Shown: positions 21,686 to 33,181 of the stretch, piece by piece | Layout of the letters: the number at the start of each line of letters is the position of its first letter | How positions within the stretch are numbered: the stretch's first letter is position 1 | From: Telmatactis stephensoni | Taxonomy: Eukaryota; Cnidaria; Anthozoa; Actiniaria; Isophelliidae | Direction: 5' to 3' | DNA: 64,000 bases | NCBI GenBank assembly: GCA_029948255.1 | Contig: JALIZF010001424.1 | Span: forward strand, 62,001-126,000 | Program-made: the position numbers and the translations under genes | The notes under the pieces: model-generated | Databases searched by the model: none | Seen by the model: only the letters and a program-made list of their open reading frames with translations | What the model was told of the DNA's origin: nothing

Positions 21686-24600
21686 TCAAGCTTTGACTTT
21701 CATTTCTGTTTGGCTTAACGAGTATGTATACCCCTTCCATGTTTCCCAAGTTACACCATCAGCAAAGTTTGCTGGATGAGAACCATTGCGGTAAATTCCA
21801 TTAAGACTCGATTTATGGCATTGACTGTGCCACCAGGCACTTTTAAAGTAGAGCGCACAATGGTTGTCTGTCCATGAATCGTTATCCTGATCGATGGTCG
21901 AGAATTTGGAACCGTCTGAGAACTTCAATGAATCGCCTGCATTTCCACCTAGCATGAGATGAGATGAGAGAGAGATGAGATCAACTTTATTTAAAGACGC
22001 TAACCTGTTCAACATAAATATATATACTGATTTCCAATAGGGGCGTCTAAATTGTAAAAATGTAAATACTAATAAATATGCTAAATTAATTCAAACTATG
22101 ACATTTTCTAAAAATACATAATTAGATATAATAAGATATTATCATAGCAAGATAACGAATCACTATATATCATTAAGTGTTCATGACGGAATGGCGGCTA
22201 GTTATTTTTCGCGAAATTTCAGGTAAGAACGTGTGAACATGAAAGATCTATCCTCCTGTAGCTTACGTAGCCAAATCTGAGGGGAATAGTTGGGAGAAGA
22301 GGAGAGACGGTAGGAGAGAAGGGGTAGAAGGGCTGGCCCCGCAGGGTAGGGAGACTGATATATACGCTCGGGGGAAACTATTTTGAGTCTTGAATAAATG
22401 TCACACCGTTCAGGAACTCCCACATAACGACAAATATGTGTAATTTTTCAACTTGTGCAGCACAACATTATATAATGACTCTACACAGATCATCATGAAT
22501 CGAACGGAAATGCGGTAGCTGAACATGGTTCCATTCAAGAGGCAATCATACTAAGAGAGCGAAACCCGCGCGATGTTCGTGGCACTTAAGGTTATTTTTA
22601 GTAACAGGAAGTTAACGCCCTATATCTCTAAAACAATGGATTTGAGTTTTACGCGCACGCGAATACGAACCGTTTCTCCTTCGGAAATGAAATTTAGTAT
22701 CATGGTCTCTTGTTCCAACTCAATATTTTAAATTTTATACAATTATTGCGATGTGATCTAAGTTGTGAGACACTTAGATGCTTACTTGAATATGTTCCTG
22801 AAGTTAAAGTGTATTTACTGGCCGCGTCCCCAACGCTAAATCCTGTGTACTCAGCAAACCTCTTCTCTCCATCCGGCGCCACGAGGTCCACTCTCAATTT
22901 TAATGGCTTCGCTGTTAAGCGGTGGATTTTATCAAGCCCTAGCCAAAATTCTCCAGTTAGACTCCCAAAACCTTTCGTGTAGTTAGCCCAGTCTTTTGTT
23001 GAGAAGACCACTTTGCCGTTGAAGCGTTTTTGGAAAACAGTCCACCCCCCTCCGTCGGTGGTTTGGTCACAGTATACGTCGAATGCTCCCAAGCCATCAG
23101 TTGGGTTGATGGTAAAAACTCCACTGGTTGTTTGGCCTGCTGCATAGTATGCCTGGCAACTCGCGAGTATTGGAGCTTAAAATTAACACATTTGATTTTG
23201 TAAGAACGACAGAAGAAATTGCACTGGGTTACGCATTGATTCAAGTAGTCTTTTTTCCATAGTTTTTACACTGATTCCTTGGGTTTTCCTTATTCTTGCT
23301 TTGCAAACATTCCCAGTAAATGTATAAGACAACTGAGACATGGCAGTTATGTTGGTGGTCTTGAAGGAAATCAAGATCAAAATCATCATTTACATGTGGT
23401 ACATCGTTTCTTCAATTCACTCTCCTGGGAATGATTGCAAAGCAAGAATTTTCTCCTCTCGAATTTGAGCCGGTTTGCGGCTCAAAATTCGAGGAAAAGA
23501 GGCAAGATAAACGTCATAAATTATTCTGAAATTGTTAGGAAAGCCGGAAGTAAACGAAAACTTACCAGGAGTTGGAGCTAAGCATTTGCTAGCTGCAGCC
23601 GTACAGTTGTCAAGTTTTCCTTCCATCGCGTTGAGTTTTGTTTCTAAGTTTTGCAAAGTGCTTAACAAACCAGGAATCAAAGCTGTGTGGTTTGCCATCG
23701 CTGGTAGAAGCTTTGTATGGTTATAAATAGAGATAACGCCATTTGAATCTGCAAGGAACAGATGAAATAAAACCGTCTTGCATGACTGCGCTTACACGAC
23801 TTAAATAATAGTAATATAATTTATTAACTTATAGAGAGCATTTTCCATGACTTGATGATCAAATGCGCTTTAATACACCCAAATAAAAACTAAAATGGAA
23901 TTATACTTAAAAGGTAAAATATTGTAAAAATGATTATAAATTCCTAAAAATTACTATAAAATTCACTAAGACAATCCAATCCAAATAACAGAAGCGTGCT
24001 GGTTGTATATGAATGTATCCTTATAACGACCTATCTGGATACACGAGGAGCAAAGTTGAATTGCACGCTTAATGTTGCCGAAATAGCAAAAATTCCTGCT
24101 CCGTTTCTTTTGCGCAATGTACGTTAAATTTGTATATTTTGCGCAACGTATGCTAGATTTGTGTCTTTTGCGCAACGTATGCTAGATTCGTGTCTTTTGC
24201 GCAATGTACGTTAAATTTGTATATTTTGCGCAACGTATGCTAGATTTGTGTCTCTTGCGCAACGTATATAGATTCGTGTCTTTTGCGCAACGTATGCTAG
24301 ATTTGTGTCTCTTGCGCAACGTATACTAGATTCGTGTCTTTTGCGCAACGTTCGTTAGATTCGCATCTTATTTGTCTCTTTGCGCAACGTTTCTAGCATC
24401 TTGCATCTCTTTACGTATAACGCAGCATATTTCGTGAGTAGACCTTACGTATACTTACCGGTACATGGTGGGGGTTGTGTTGGTACCGCTGTCGTTGGCA
24501 CAGCCTGAGTTGGACAAACCAATGGTGCTGCTGCTGTGGTCGGGTTATCTTCCTTACATTTAGCGTCTAAATTAAAAAACGTTCCGATGTTACTCACTAT

Positions 24601-27600
24601 AAAAAATTGTCCCAAAAATATTTGCATAAATGGTATCGTACTCACCGTTTGAATCAAGACATACGTATACGGCCAGTTTCATAGTATGACTTGCGCAATG
24701 CCCTCCGGATGTTCTCCCTAGTGAAATTTCAGTCCCGTCTGATGTTGCTATAGGCAACAATGACGTAGTTAGTAAAGAGGACATCGCAATCTTTAGTACC
24801 CCCTCCCTCTTGTACGTGGTTTTCCAAAGCTCAGGGGGCGGAGTACAGCGTTATAGAAATGGTACACCGCCGAAAGGATCAAGACCCGGGGGGGACTCCA
24901 TTGTAAAAGGATCGGGTATGCTTGTCAACGGAAATTTTAAAAAATACCCCTAAAAGAAGAAGGGCGTGGCTGGGCGATTTTTAATCCTGAAGAGATACCA
25001 GCGATAACAAGCTAATGAACATTATGATGATGAACATAAAATTGAACGGTACGCTTTTGTTGGGCAAATTTCTTCCATTTGAGAACAAGATAATAACCTC
25101 GGATTCTATGATCAAAAGAGATCAGTAAACATGAATTTCAAAAGATCCTGAGTTATAAATGAATGCTTAAATGTATTACTCACAAATAAAATAATACTCT
25201 TTGCCTGGTGTAAACTCTAGTCCATTTGCTGTAGCGCTGAATTGTCGGAATACGAGTGTATAGTAGTTTATATTCAATGGGTCATTGCATTTCTTGACAA
25301 GTCGATTGGTATTTTTACTAGTGTCCACTGCACATGCGTCGTAAGATGACTTGTCAACGATCCAGAGGTTTTCATAAAGTTGTTCTTTGGGTATTGTGTT
25401 TGATATTTTGGCGGGAACGAGCGCGGGACTCGGGCAGACAATGTTAATACGGGACATTGGCTCGACGCTAAGTAAACGGTTGCCTTCGAAGCTAGAAAAT
25501 TGAAAAAGAGGAAATAATTGTTGTAAGAGCAAACTCTTTACATTTAGTACGCATTTGCTCTTGTTAAACGGGATTAATGGCTTTGCTTCACCGTTTTACA
25601 CACCGATATGCATTAAAGAATTAGGAGCTTGACGTGGCAACTAGGACGTTATAATGTTACTGACGAGTATGTTCGAGTTTACTTAACGTGACAGTTAACC
25701 GTACTGATAATATTTCCTCTCTTCCTTCTTTCCTCGCTCAGGCTCCCCCTCTCTTTTCACTATCCATCCTTCCTACTTTTCTTGCATAGTTCCTTCCTTC
25801 CTTCCTTCTTTCCTTTCTTTCTTTCTTGGTTTCCTAGTTTCTCCCTCTTTTAAACCTTTTCCTAATTGCTAGTTTTTTATGTTTCATTTTTCATTTGCTT
25901 ATCTTCCTTTCTTTAAAGCCGTAGGATCCCCTCAAGGGGATGGTACGTTGGCTTTCGCCTTTGTCTTGTCACTGGTTTATCAAATAACCTTTCGTTATCC
26001 TCTTTAATCATGGTGGATTAGAGTGATTTACAACCTTCACTAGGTCTGCCACTCTACGTAGCAGTAATCAGCACAATTGTGTTTCTATACTGTTGATTCT
26101 TCTTGATAAATCACCCTTCATGAAATATCTCCCCTCACGGTTGAGCTTTTACAATTACAGTTATTTATCTATACTTTTTCAAACATAAACTCCCCAGCCT
26201 ATAAAAAAGCTGAGAGCCTAGTAAGCTTTAAACTTATGATTAAATCGATCAGATTTACAACATCTTTGAAACACATCTTTTTAAGGGTTGAAAAGGTATG
26301 TAAAGACGAATTCAAACTAGTTCCCAAACGATACTTGACTATAAAAGTGCGCAAAAGAAAATTAAAAGGGTCAGAGCCTTATGACATGAAGATTATGAAT
26401 TCTTTTGAAGTTTTGAAGCAAAGAAAATATCAACGAGATTTACAACAGTTGAGTTATTTTCAATAAATTATGACCATTAGTTTTGTGACAACCATCCTTT
26501 CAAGGACCGACTATTCCAAATACATTGAAACAGTTTGCAGTAAAGCTGAAAATGCAATTAAATTTGTTCATCTTTGTACACCTATGTTGTCTTATGAAGA
26601 ATAGTTATTGTTTACGAGCTTACTTTAAGCTGTGTAAACCAGCATGGCAATAGATTATAGACATGAAATAAGGTGCCGCCTTGATCCTATTACGGAAATA
26701 AACAAACCCAGAAAAAAGCTGGAAGAAAGTTAATTTGAAGATCTCATTTCAAAAGTGTCACTTTCAATCTGTGTTGTTCCGGCAAATTGTCATATTTTTT
26801 CTAAATATTTGTAAAGACTTTCATAATATTACATGTTTTGTATTAAAGTTGTTTTCCAGTATCAAATCTTGACTTCTTCCCAACAGAATTTTGAATACTA
26901 AGTAACGGTTCACATACGTATGATCGAATATGGAAAACTGGAATTTCGGAGTAGTAGTACGGAAAAATTACGTTTCATAATTAACTCTGATGAATGAATG
27001 ATTTCTAGTAGTTAATCAAACAAAATCAATATTTTGAAACGATGAGTTATACATGGTCGATAGAAATGATCTTTTTCCTAATATATATAAAGGAGTTATC
27101 ACCGAACCCATAATTAATCTGCAAATTAGACTCGGACTTGGACTAAGTTGTGGAAACGTGTCAACAGGTGAAAGACCAAGGTGTGAAATTAGATCTGAAG
27201 CCGACACTAGTAGATCGGTAATAAAAATCCAAGAAACACTCTTCTTCTAATCCAACGTATTAGTTCTTAAATGTGACATTTGCGTATATAGAGCTAGCAC
27301 TGTTCATTTGATGAAATCGGCAAAAATCCTGCTCTTTTATCCAAATTATGCCAAAACTTATGCCAGCACAATCGCGAAAAGCCGATCGGCAAAAATTATG
27401 CTCTTTTATCTAAATTATGCCAAAAATTATGCCAGCACAAATATTTAACTGATAACTGATAATAATAGAAAATTTAGCTGTTAACTGATATGGTGACCCC
27501 CCAATTCAGACCCTCCTGTAATCTCAGAATCAGTCAGTGGTGATAGTCTTCCTAACATATGCGTTCCCAAATCGTTACTTAAACAATAAACATCAATATC

Positions 27601-27789
27601 AAGGCTCCAATATATGACTTTGTATTACTGAAAAAGACTTAGCAAGCAAGCAATATAACAGCTTAACAACCTTGCCATGTTTACTTACAATGGGTTTCTT
27701 GGGTCCCATTGAAGATGGGGGTAGATGACTGTCGAGGAAAGACATCCCCAAAACGACAGAAAAAGTCCCGAAAAGAAGAATTTGGTCAT
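21686..27789 (-). CDS. Secreted ephrin-domain / fibrinogen-related-domain fusion protein
   Basis: Seven coding exons: 27,789-27,689; 25,491-25,184; 24,747-24,646; 24,566-24,459; 23,748-23,566; 23,175-22,786; 21,948-21,686. All have GT/AG borders and one unbroken frame of 484 residues. Residues 1-19 are a signal peptide. Residues about 22-168 form a complete ephrin ectodomain: LQWDPRNPFFEGN strand, NIVCP, LYENLWIVDKSSYDAC, KKCNDP, GLEFTPGKEYYFISTSDGT, SGGHCASHTMKLAVYV. The four ephrin cysteines fall at about 53, 87, 102 and 154. Residues 172-206 are a Pro/Thr/Ala linker, probably O-glycosylated. Residues about 228-255 form a short coiled coil. Residues about 272-484 are a full fibrinogen-related domain with the DGGGWTVFQKR, DQDNDSW calcium-site and CHKSSLNGIY signatures. 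I see no membrane span or GPI signal after the ephrin domain. A role in secreted recognition or Eph-like signalling is inference. Two adjacent genes are unlikely, since no stop or new signal exon lies between the modules. Confidence 0.88.
21957..22110 (-). mobile_element. 3' end of a retroposon with (CTCAT)n tail, in last intron of the ephrin-fibrinogen gene
   Basis: Read on the minus strand, an ACGCCCCTATTGG segment leads to AATAAAGTTGATCTCATC and a run of CTCAT-type repeats. The same order occurs on the plus strand at 48,001-48,110. A shared 3' terminus plus a simple-repeat tail is typical of LINE or SINE 3' ends. The 5' limit is not visible. Confidence 0.6.
24108..24390. repeat. 29 bp minisatellite in an intron of the ephrin-fibrinogen gene
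   Basis: About ten units of the pattern TTTTGCGCAACGTATGC followed by TAGATTTGTGTC, with two variant unit types (GTACGTTAAATTTGTATA and GTATGCTAGATTTGTGTC) that alternate in part. The array ends about 70 bp downstream of the 24,459 exon in transcription order. Confidence 0.9.
25791..25826. repeat. CCTT/CTTT microsatellite
   Basis: A pyrimidine tract of CCTTCCTT and CTTTCTTT units in the first intron of the ephrin-fibrinogen gene, within a longer C/T-rich stretch from about 25,720. The rest of this 2.2 kb intron holds no recognisable coding sequence; a 76-residue frame at 26,236-26,466 has no known features. Confidence 0.75.
27315..27440. repeat. Two-copy tandem repeat, 70 bp period
   Basis: ATCGGCAAAAATCCTGCTC at 27,315 and its near-identical copy at 27,385 each run to GCCAGCACAA. 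The repeat lies in the first intron of the ephrin-fibrinogen gene. Confidence 0.85.
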
Positions 27790-28753
27790 CTGTGACAGTA
27801 GTCCCAGTAATGCTGAAGATATAACTGAGTTTGACTTTGGAAAAGTTTTAAACCAAATTGGTGATTATTTTTGATGTACGTGGTGTCTAACTAGGACAGA
27901 GTTGGTTTCTGTTAAACTCATCTAATGAATCAAACCATGATCCAGCACATATCAGCAAAACCCTGACGTCAAGTCACTCAATAACATTTATAAGAAGAAA
28001 CAATAAGTAAACAAAGCCATATGTGAATGACGCGTTAACTATCAAGCTAAATAAGCTGGCTGTCGAATCTGCATACAAAGTGGGATTACATGTGCTCGAG
28101 AAAAAGAATTATAATTCATATTTTGTAGACATTTCTTTACTAAAAACTAAAACTGTCAGAAAAGTTATGTGACTAGCTTCACAATCTTATGGCAAGTTTT
28201 TCATATTTTACGGTTTGATATACTTTGAAAATGCTTAGACTATTCCCAAGGGACAATTAAAGATATTTTTATTTTTATGAGTTAATTTTAATGAGTCGGT
28301 AGTGTTTTCATATTCATCGCCTCATTTAATTATCAATAAAATGGCACGAATTAGTCGAAACCGTTTAATTTTCTTTCTAATTCTTTTATATAGAATTTTT
28401 GACTTGGAATTCTTACGATTTCGTATATCGTTTAGATTCCGAAAACTAATCGATTAACCTGTCAGTGTACTCCGACTCCAAACGAACGCGATTCGTGGCG
28501 TGCATATGTCAGTTAGTTAGGAAGCGGTACACGGTACTTAAAGATCTTTTCAAAAACTATAATCCATAAATTGGGCTGTGACGCGAATAACTATGGAATG
28601 AAAAGCAAAATCAGGGAGTTCAAGATGATGCGCGTAACTGACAATGATGATGACGATGAAGATGAAGAAGAAAAAGAAGAAGAAGAACAACAACAACAAC
28701 ATCAACGTACAACAGCAGCAGCAGCAACAACAACAACAACCAGCAGCAGCAGC

Positions 28754-28797
<44 letters not shown>

Positions 28798-29880
28798 CGC
28801 AGCACTGAACAAGAACAACTGACAATATAACAAATACGTCAGTGTGTGAAGGTTGGTATCCAACCCTGGTATCCAACCACCTGCCCAGAGTAGAAATAGG
28901 AAGAAATTAGAATAGAAAAAAACTGCTCTATATTTGGGCCTCCTGATTTGCCCTTGAGATCGATCGATTCTGTGTGATGCAGTCCCAGTCCCCTAACGGA
29001 TTTATTACCCTCGCCCCAGGCTTATTAGTGCAGGTTATATTTATGACAACACTTTCGATCATGAGACGGTCACGAAAAACAACGAATTATTGGCTATGAA
29101 GATGACCAAAAAGTCCTCGATTATATAATGAACCTCCTTCAATTCATTGGTAAGATATTTGGCAGGGTGTTTTAGACGATCGTTGTTCTCTATATGTCAA
29201 ATGATTTGCAGTATTATAAGGGTTGAACTATATCAAGGCCCTGGTCGAAAAAAACAGCATGTCGTCATATTTTACTTTAATGACTATTTTTAATACCCTT
29301 TTGGGCTCAAGAACTGAAGTCTTGCTATCTCAATTATGCGAGACAGCCGTGAAAACTTGTAAAGAAGCTTGTATAATGTTATTCGATTATGGATGGAATA
29401 TATCCATAATTCAACGCGTCCATCAGCAAATATCAACAAAATCAGAATTGAAAATTTTTATAGAACAATAAGTGAGCTGTCATGTAGCGTGTAGGTTTGG
29501 TTTAGCAAATTAATTCGCTCCAACTGAAATATAATTTTATGCGATTCGAAAATAGTCAGAATATTTAAAAATATATTTCACGTTACATATGAATTCGAAT
29601 GGAATATTCGAAATTATCACGATGTCAATAGATTTGATTTTAAACGAATTTAGCAAGCGTTCAAAAACCCTTGTGGATAAGTGAGCGCGTGGGAGTAATT
29701 TTAGAAACATGCAGCTGCTCCATGTTGTGTTTGTACAAATATCAATTGTTTAGGATAATTCTTTGTCACGCTACCTGCGTCACGCTTGCGTAGGTAACGC
29801 AATCTATGCTTCATCACAATGTGAACTGTGCTTATGTACACTGATTATTTACCTCTGTTGTTTAATATATGTTTTTATTT
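27790..29880. other. Divergent intergenic region between the ephrin-fibrinogen and coiled-coil genes
   Basis: The two genes are transcribed away from each other across this 2.1 kb, so both promoters should lie here. No TATA box could be assigned confidently. The start codon at 27,789 follows CTGTCACAG, a possible splice acceptor, so a non-coding first exon may lie further right. A trinucleotide microsatellite sits at 28,645-28,800. A 5' untranslated exon of the coiled-coil gene probably also lies here. The 82-residue frame at 29,223-29,471 is unrecognised. Confidence 0.4.
28645..28800. repeat. Compound trinucleotide microsatellite (GAA/GAT, CAA, CAG)
   Basis: Successive runs of GATGATGAC, GAAGAAGAA, CAACAACAA, CAGCAGCAG and a long CAACAACAA tract. 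They produce acidic, polyQ, polyN and polyT frames on the plus strand and polyC/polyV frames on the minus strand, all of which are low-complexity artefacts. Confidence 0.9.
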
Positions 29881-29913
29881 GTAGGAATTTAGTACACACC
29901 AATTAAGAAGGAA

Positions 29914-31221
29914 ATGTCTGGAGTCGAGAAAAATCAAGAATTACTAAATGAAGAAGAAACGATAGCGCTCTCCGAGGCGAAGAAACGATCAGAAAAGAAA
30001 AAGGAACACGAAGCACGAAAGGAAGAAATAGAGAAGAATGAAATGGACATAGCTTTGGCTGAGATGAAGCAGCGAAACCAAGAAATGCAGTTTGTGAAAG
30101 ACCACGAAATAGAGTTTGAAAAACAAGTAGAGCAAACTCACCGTGCGAAGATTGAAGAAGAAGCAGCTAAAGGCAAAAGATGGGAAGAGAAGAGGATCAG
30201 TGAAGACCTCGAAATGGAAGAAGCCATAAAAGCTCGAACTGATGTGTTAAAACAAAAACTCGTCGATTTGGGCAAAGCGCGTGACGAAGCCGATGCAAAA
30301 GCGAGGTTGATTGAAGCCGCGAAAATCGAAGAAAAAAAGGTCTTCCAAGAGAAGAATATCAAAGAAATTGCACTAGAGAAATTGCTCGAGGAAGAGCAAC
30401 GAAAGAGAGACGAGAGAGCGCAAAAGACTCAATTGTTGATTCAGAAAGAGGAAGAGACTAGCAAATTAAGGCTTCAGTTAGAAATAGGTGCTCTGGAATT
30501 AGAAAAAGAAAAACGAACACGAGCATCTGAGCTACAGGGAGCTGAGTTTAAACGCTATGAACAAGAAATAAAGGAAGGTGGAGACATTAGAGCGAGGAAA
30601 GAAGCAGAAAAAGCGGAAACTCTTGCGAAACAAATTGAAGACGAAAAAAGAACTTTTGACATTCAATTAGAAAGGCAAAAATTGCGTAACCAGGAAAAAG
30701 AAATTAAAAAGCACCAAATAATGCAAGAATCAGAAGAATTTGTTGCAATGCAAGCAGACAAACGAAAGACTTTACAAAACAACAAGAAAGAAGTCGAAGA
30801 ACTCGTGAAATTGCATGATGAAAATTTAAAGCAAGAAGAGAATTTGAAACGCTCGAAGCAAAAAGAACGAATTGAAAAAGAAAAGCAGCGAACAGAGGAA
30901 GAGACGAAAAAGCACGAGGCAGAATTGCTAAAACTTTTAGAAGCACAGAAACAAAGCAAGCAAGAGAGAAATAGTTCAGGTTACGATGATTTAGAACAAG
31001 ATGTGGAAAGACTGCGTCTGGAAGGGTTAAAACGGAGACAGCTGCAACAGCAGCAGATAATGGACCAGCAAGAAGCAGAGCTAGAATTGTTGATGAAATC
31101 AAGGAAGGACCGCGACCAGCGCGATGACAAGCAGGCTGAACCTTCTAATGAAGATACAAAGCCCAAGAAAAAAGGAATATTTTCTAGTTTGTTTGGGAGA
31201 CGTTCTCCAAAGCCACAATAA
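29914..31221 (+). CDS. Glu/Lys-rich coiled-coil protein, single coding exon
   Basis: The open frame is 435 residues. TTTTTATTTGTAG just upstream (ending about 29,884) is a good splice acceptor, so the transcript probably has a non-coding first exon and the whole protein is encoded in the second. Almost the whole length (about 5-400) is charged helix rich in E, K, Q and R, with heptad-like spacing and no obvious globular domain. The C terminus turns basic and ends KKKGIFSSLFGRRSPKPQ. There is no signal peptide or membrane segment, so it is probably cytoplasmic or cytoskeletal. I do not recognise the family. Low-complexity charge makes weak similarity to trichohyalin- or caldesmon-type proteins uninformative. 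Confidence 0.8.
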   Translation: MSGVEKNQELLNEEETIALSEAKKRSEKKKEHEARKEEIEKNEMDIALAEMKQRNQEMQFVKDHEIEFEKQVEQTHRAKIEEEAAKGKRWEEKRISEDLEMEEAIKARTDVLKQKLVDLGKARDEADAKARLIEAAKIEEKKVFQEKNIKEIALEKLLEEEQRKRDERAQKTQLLIQKEEETSKLRLQLEIGALELEKEKRTRASELQGAEFKRYEQEIKEGGDIRARKEAEKAETLAKQIEDEKRTFDIQLERQKLRNQEKEIKKHQIMQESEEFVAMQADKRKTLQNNKKEVEELVKLHDENLKQEENLKRSKQKERIEKEKQRTEEETKKHEAELLKLLEAQKQSKQERNSSGYDDLEQDVERLRLEGLKRRQLQQQQIMDQQEAELELLMKSRKDRDQRDDKQAEPSNEDTKPKKKGIFSSLFGRRSPKPQ

Positions 31222-31630
31222 TGACTCGAGACACGTAATAATTGAGCATGTGCAAGACTGCGGCATTTACTATATTCTGCGCGACACTGATTTCAGGGTA
31301 ATCACTTCTTCCGAGACATATTGACCTTCATTAATGATAATTAACAATCAATTTCCATGCTTACGGCTTACAATGGACTATAAACAGCACCACTGGGACC
31401 ATGTAACACCGCTGCAGGCCAGCGGTATACTAGATTCGGGTTTTATGTTTGGGGATGAGACGTGGGGAAAACTAGTCCGTTTTCCTGAATCAAGCCTTCC
31501 TTCCCTCGGGAATTCGGGCATCTCTTTAGGTTACAATAGGTAGTACCTCTTTATACGAGCATGCGTGAAGACTTATGTAATTTCCGTGAAACAAAAATAG
31601 TTAATGATCGGTAATAATATAAGTTGATAA

Positions 31631-31636
31631 AATAAA
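31631..31636 (+). terminator. Candidate polyadenylation signal for the coiled-coil gene
   Basis: AATAAA about 410 bp past the stop codon on the coding strand. A possible 3' UTR of that length fits. Confidence 0.5.
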
Positions 31637-31639
31637 ATG

Positions 31640-32309
31640 GGAATAAGCTAAACTGTCTTACATGTTGAGTAAAATTATATTATTATACAATTCTCAAAAG
31701 AACGCACGTAATATGCACAAGAACGCGAAAATACGAGACCGTATTAGGTTATTAACATTTGAATGGCTTCCCGGTGCAAAGCCGCGCGCTAATCAAAGTC
31801 AAAAGTGGCAATAAAAACGACATTTGTATTGATTTTTGCAGAATTACAGCGCGACTCGTAAAAATACACAGCTGTATTAGCTGGTTAGTCGACCAATAAT
31901 TAACCTAATCTATGAATGGTTCGAGGTACGCATGCCACTTAATGTGGTAAAGCTAGCGCTTATGTTTTACATTGCGCTCTGGACAAGGGGACACTGCTAT
32001 CAAATCTTATTAGGGCGTACCTCATATGGTAAACGGCCCCAGCGAGTTCTCTCAAATCAGTGGAGAATTTATAGAGGTTCAGTTTAACTTTTCATGATCA
32101 TTTCACATCTTACTTTTACCTGCATTCAGATGTTTCTTTACAAACTATAGCAAATAGGCTTACATTAGCCAGAGCCGCGTACAGTGAACACGCTCCCGAA
32201 TAAGTGTACGTCATGTATGAGGTGGGAACGCATAGCATGACAGCCTGCACCAGAAAATGAGCGCTTAATATAAATACACGACACCAACCGACATTGATAA
32301 AAGACTATG
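31640..32309. other. Intergenic region between convergent genes
   Basis: The coiled-coil gene (plus) and beta-catenin (minus) end towards each other here. No gene or repeat is recognised in the 0.67 kb between the two candidate polyadenylation signals. Confidence 0.4.
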
Positions 32310-32315
32310 TTTATT
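32310..32315 (-). terminator. Candidate polyadenylation signal for beta-catenin
   Basis: TTTATT on plus, AATAAA on minus, about 870 bp downstream of the beta-catenin stop codon. The stretch between (32,316-33,181) is the presumed 3' UTR and contains no supported gene. Confidence 0.45.
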
Positions 32316-33181
32316 TGTTGATTATCATTTAAACTATTCAGTATTTGGATGTAGCAACATCACATTTCTACTATAGTGAATACAAACACGACCACAAATA
32401 AGCGTTAATATACAGATAAAAATTGATTCCCTAGCTTATTACAAAGCTTGTGGTCTAGACTGGGTTGGAACAGAACAAAAATTATACAAATTACGTGGAC
32501 TACTTTTTAAAAACTATATCTTAAATACTGCCATGATCAATTGATTGGTCACGCTTGTTTTGGCGGGAAAAAGGATTTTGATTGATCATGCAACATGGAC
32601 GCTTCGCTTTTGGCGGGAAAAGTCTTCGAGTGCGAATCGAGTTCATGTGCGGGAACAAAGGGCCACCACTATAGACGGGTATATCAGTGGTTTTGATGGA
32701 AAGACAAATTTTACAACCAATATACGAGACTGGGGGTTACAAGGAAATAAATAAAGGAAAAATGTCAACGAAAAAACTATCTTTACAAAGGAAGGGCAAT
32801 GGTAGTTTTCCCTTTGACTGGGAAAGAATTTCTTGTCAAAGTTATTTTTTCTAAATGCTTGCAAGTGACTATTAAAAGCTCCTATAATGTCTAATGGCTA
32901 TCTTGGCAAATACCCTAAAATCTACTTTGAACTGAATTTAAAAAACTCGCGCATATCAATGTGATTTAACAAAATGGAAACCAGCTTTTCCACAAACATT
33001 TACAAAACATTTTCAAGTTGTAACAAAATTGGAGGACAATTCGAACAAAATTTTGTTTGGACAGGTAAGGATTTGGTTATATTACAAAAGGCCACACTCT
33101 CTAAGCATACACATGGGTCTATCAGTGTCCAGTAGTTCTATGCAGCGTCAAGTATTAGTAGTGAAACGTGGCTGTAAGGCC

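Noticed and set aside
22553..22640. Fragment of the long-TIR MITE family
   Set aside because: Only a short stretch (GGTTATTTTTAGTAACAGG) is similar, without ends or inverted partner.
28550..28876. PolyQ/polyN, polyC and polyV frames
   Set aside because: They arise from a compound trinucleotide microsatellite read in different frames, with no conserved flanking domain or splice pattern.
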